Shown one piece after another: positions 63,786-64,000 of a DNA stretch of 64,000 nucleotides. The position numbers and the translations under genes are program-made. The number at the start of each line of letters is the position of its first letter. Positions within the stretch are counted from its first letter, which is position 1. The stretch is from Todiramphus chloris collaris (Eukaryota; Chordata; Aves; Coraciiformes; Alcedinidae): the NCBI GenBank assembly GCA_025345505.1, contig JANVCC010000011.1, positions 8,115,636-8,179,635 of the forward strand, written 5' to 3'. The notes below the pieces were generated by a model. That model did not search any database, was not told where the DNA came from, and worked only from the letters and a program-made list of their open reading frames with translations.

Positions 63786-64000
63786 GTGAGTGATGCTAGA
63801 GAAGTCGTGCTCTGAGGGTCTGGTTTCAGGAAAGAGAGGGGAAGGTAATGGAGATGTTCTTTCCCTTGGAACAAAACACATTTTGTCTTAGTCTTTCTGT
63901 TGCTCAAATGAAGCAGTCTTGTGCTTCATGTCAGTCAGCCACTTCTGTAAATGGTGCATGAGAAAATGTGAGGGGATGACAAGGGACACAGTGCAGCATT
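63786..64000 (+). other. start of intron 6 of FOLH1-like gene
   Basis: Begins GTGAGT and continues past the right edge. No exon or repeat seen. Confidence 0.85.

Overview
The window looks like nuclear DNA from a bird. It is AT-rich and carries at least ten copies of the CR1 LINE family, whose 3' ends show the avian ATTCTGTGATTCTG-type short repeats. It also has two LTR types and a CpG-island promoter at the start of a vertebrate multi-exon gene. There are no bacterial-type genes, operons or CRISPR arrays. Most open frames are chance openings in non-coding DNA or sit inside repeats.

Positions 1 to about 53,000 are intergenic, apparently a gene desert. They hold CR1 copies on both strands. The largest, about 34,640-36,424, still shows reverse-transcriptase homology. 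There is one solo LTR with a clean 5-bp target duplication (37,886-38,678), a partial relative of it (792-1,140) and an unrelated 679-bp LTR (42,373-43,051). Low-complexity A/C or G/T tracts recur, a perfect 27-bp inverted repeat can fold into a hairpin (2,969-3,061), and there is a 10-N assembly gap (41,217-41,226). A run of coding-like open frames near 17.8-18.4 kb remains unidentified.

From about 53,000 a GC-rich island leads into the only confident protein-coding gene. This is the 5' part of a glutamate carboxypeptidase II gene on the + strand, most likely FOLH1 with its paralogue NAALAD2 as the alternative. Six coding exons with consensus splice sites and compatible phases (53,546-63,785) encode about 276 residues: the cytoplasmic tail, the membrane anchor, the start of the protease domain and most of the apical domain. 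The catalytic zinc-binding exons lie beyond the right edge. The introns hold a G-rich-strand minisatellite, CR1 fragments and short tandem repeats.

I see no convincing undescribed biological system. The best items for a second look are the perfect hairpin, the unidentified open frames near 18 kb, the pattern of glycosylation sites in the FOLH1-like protein, and the repeat tract beside its exon 4.
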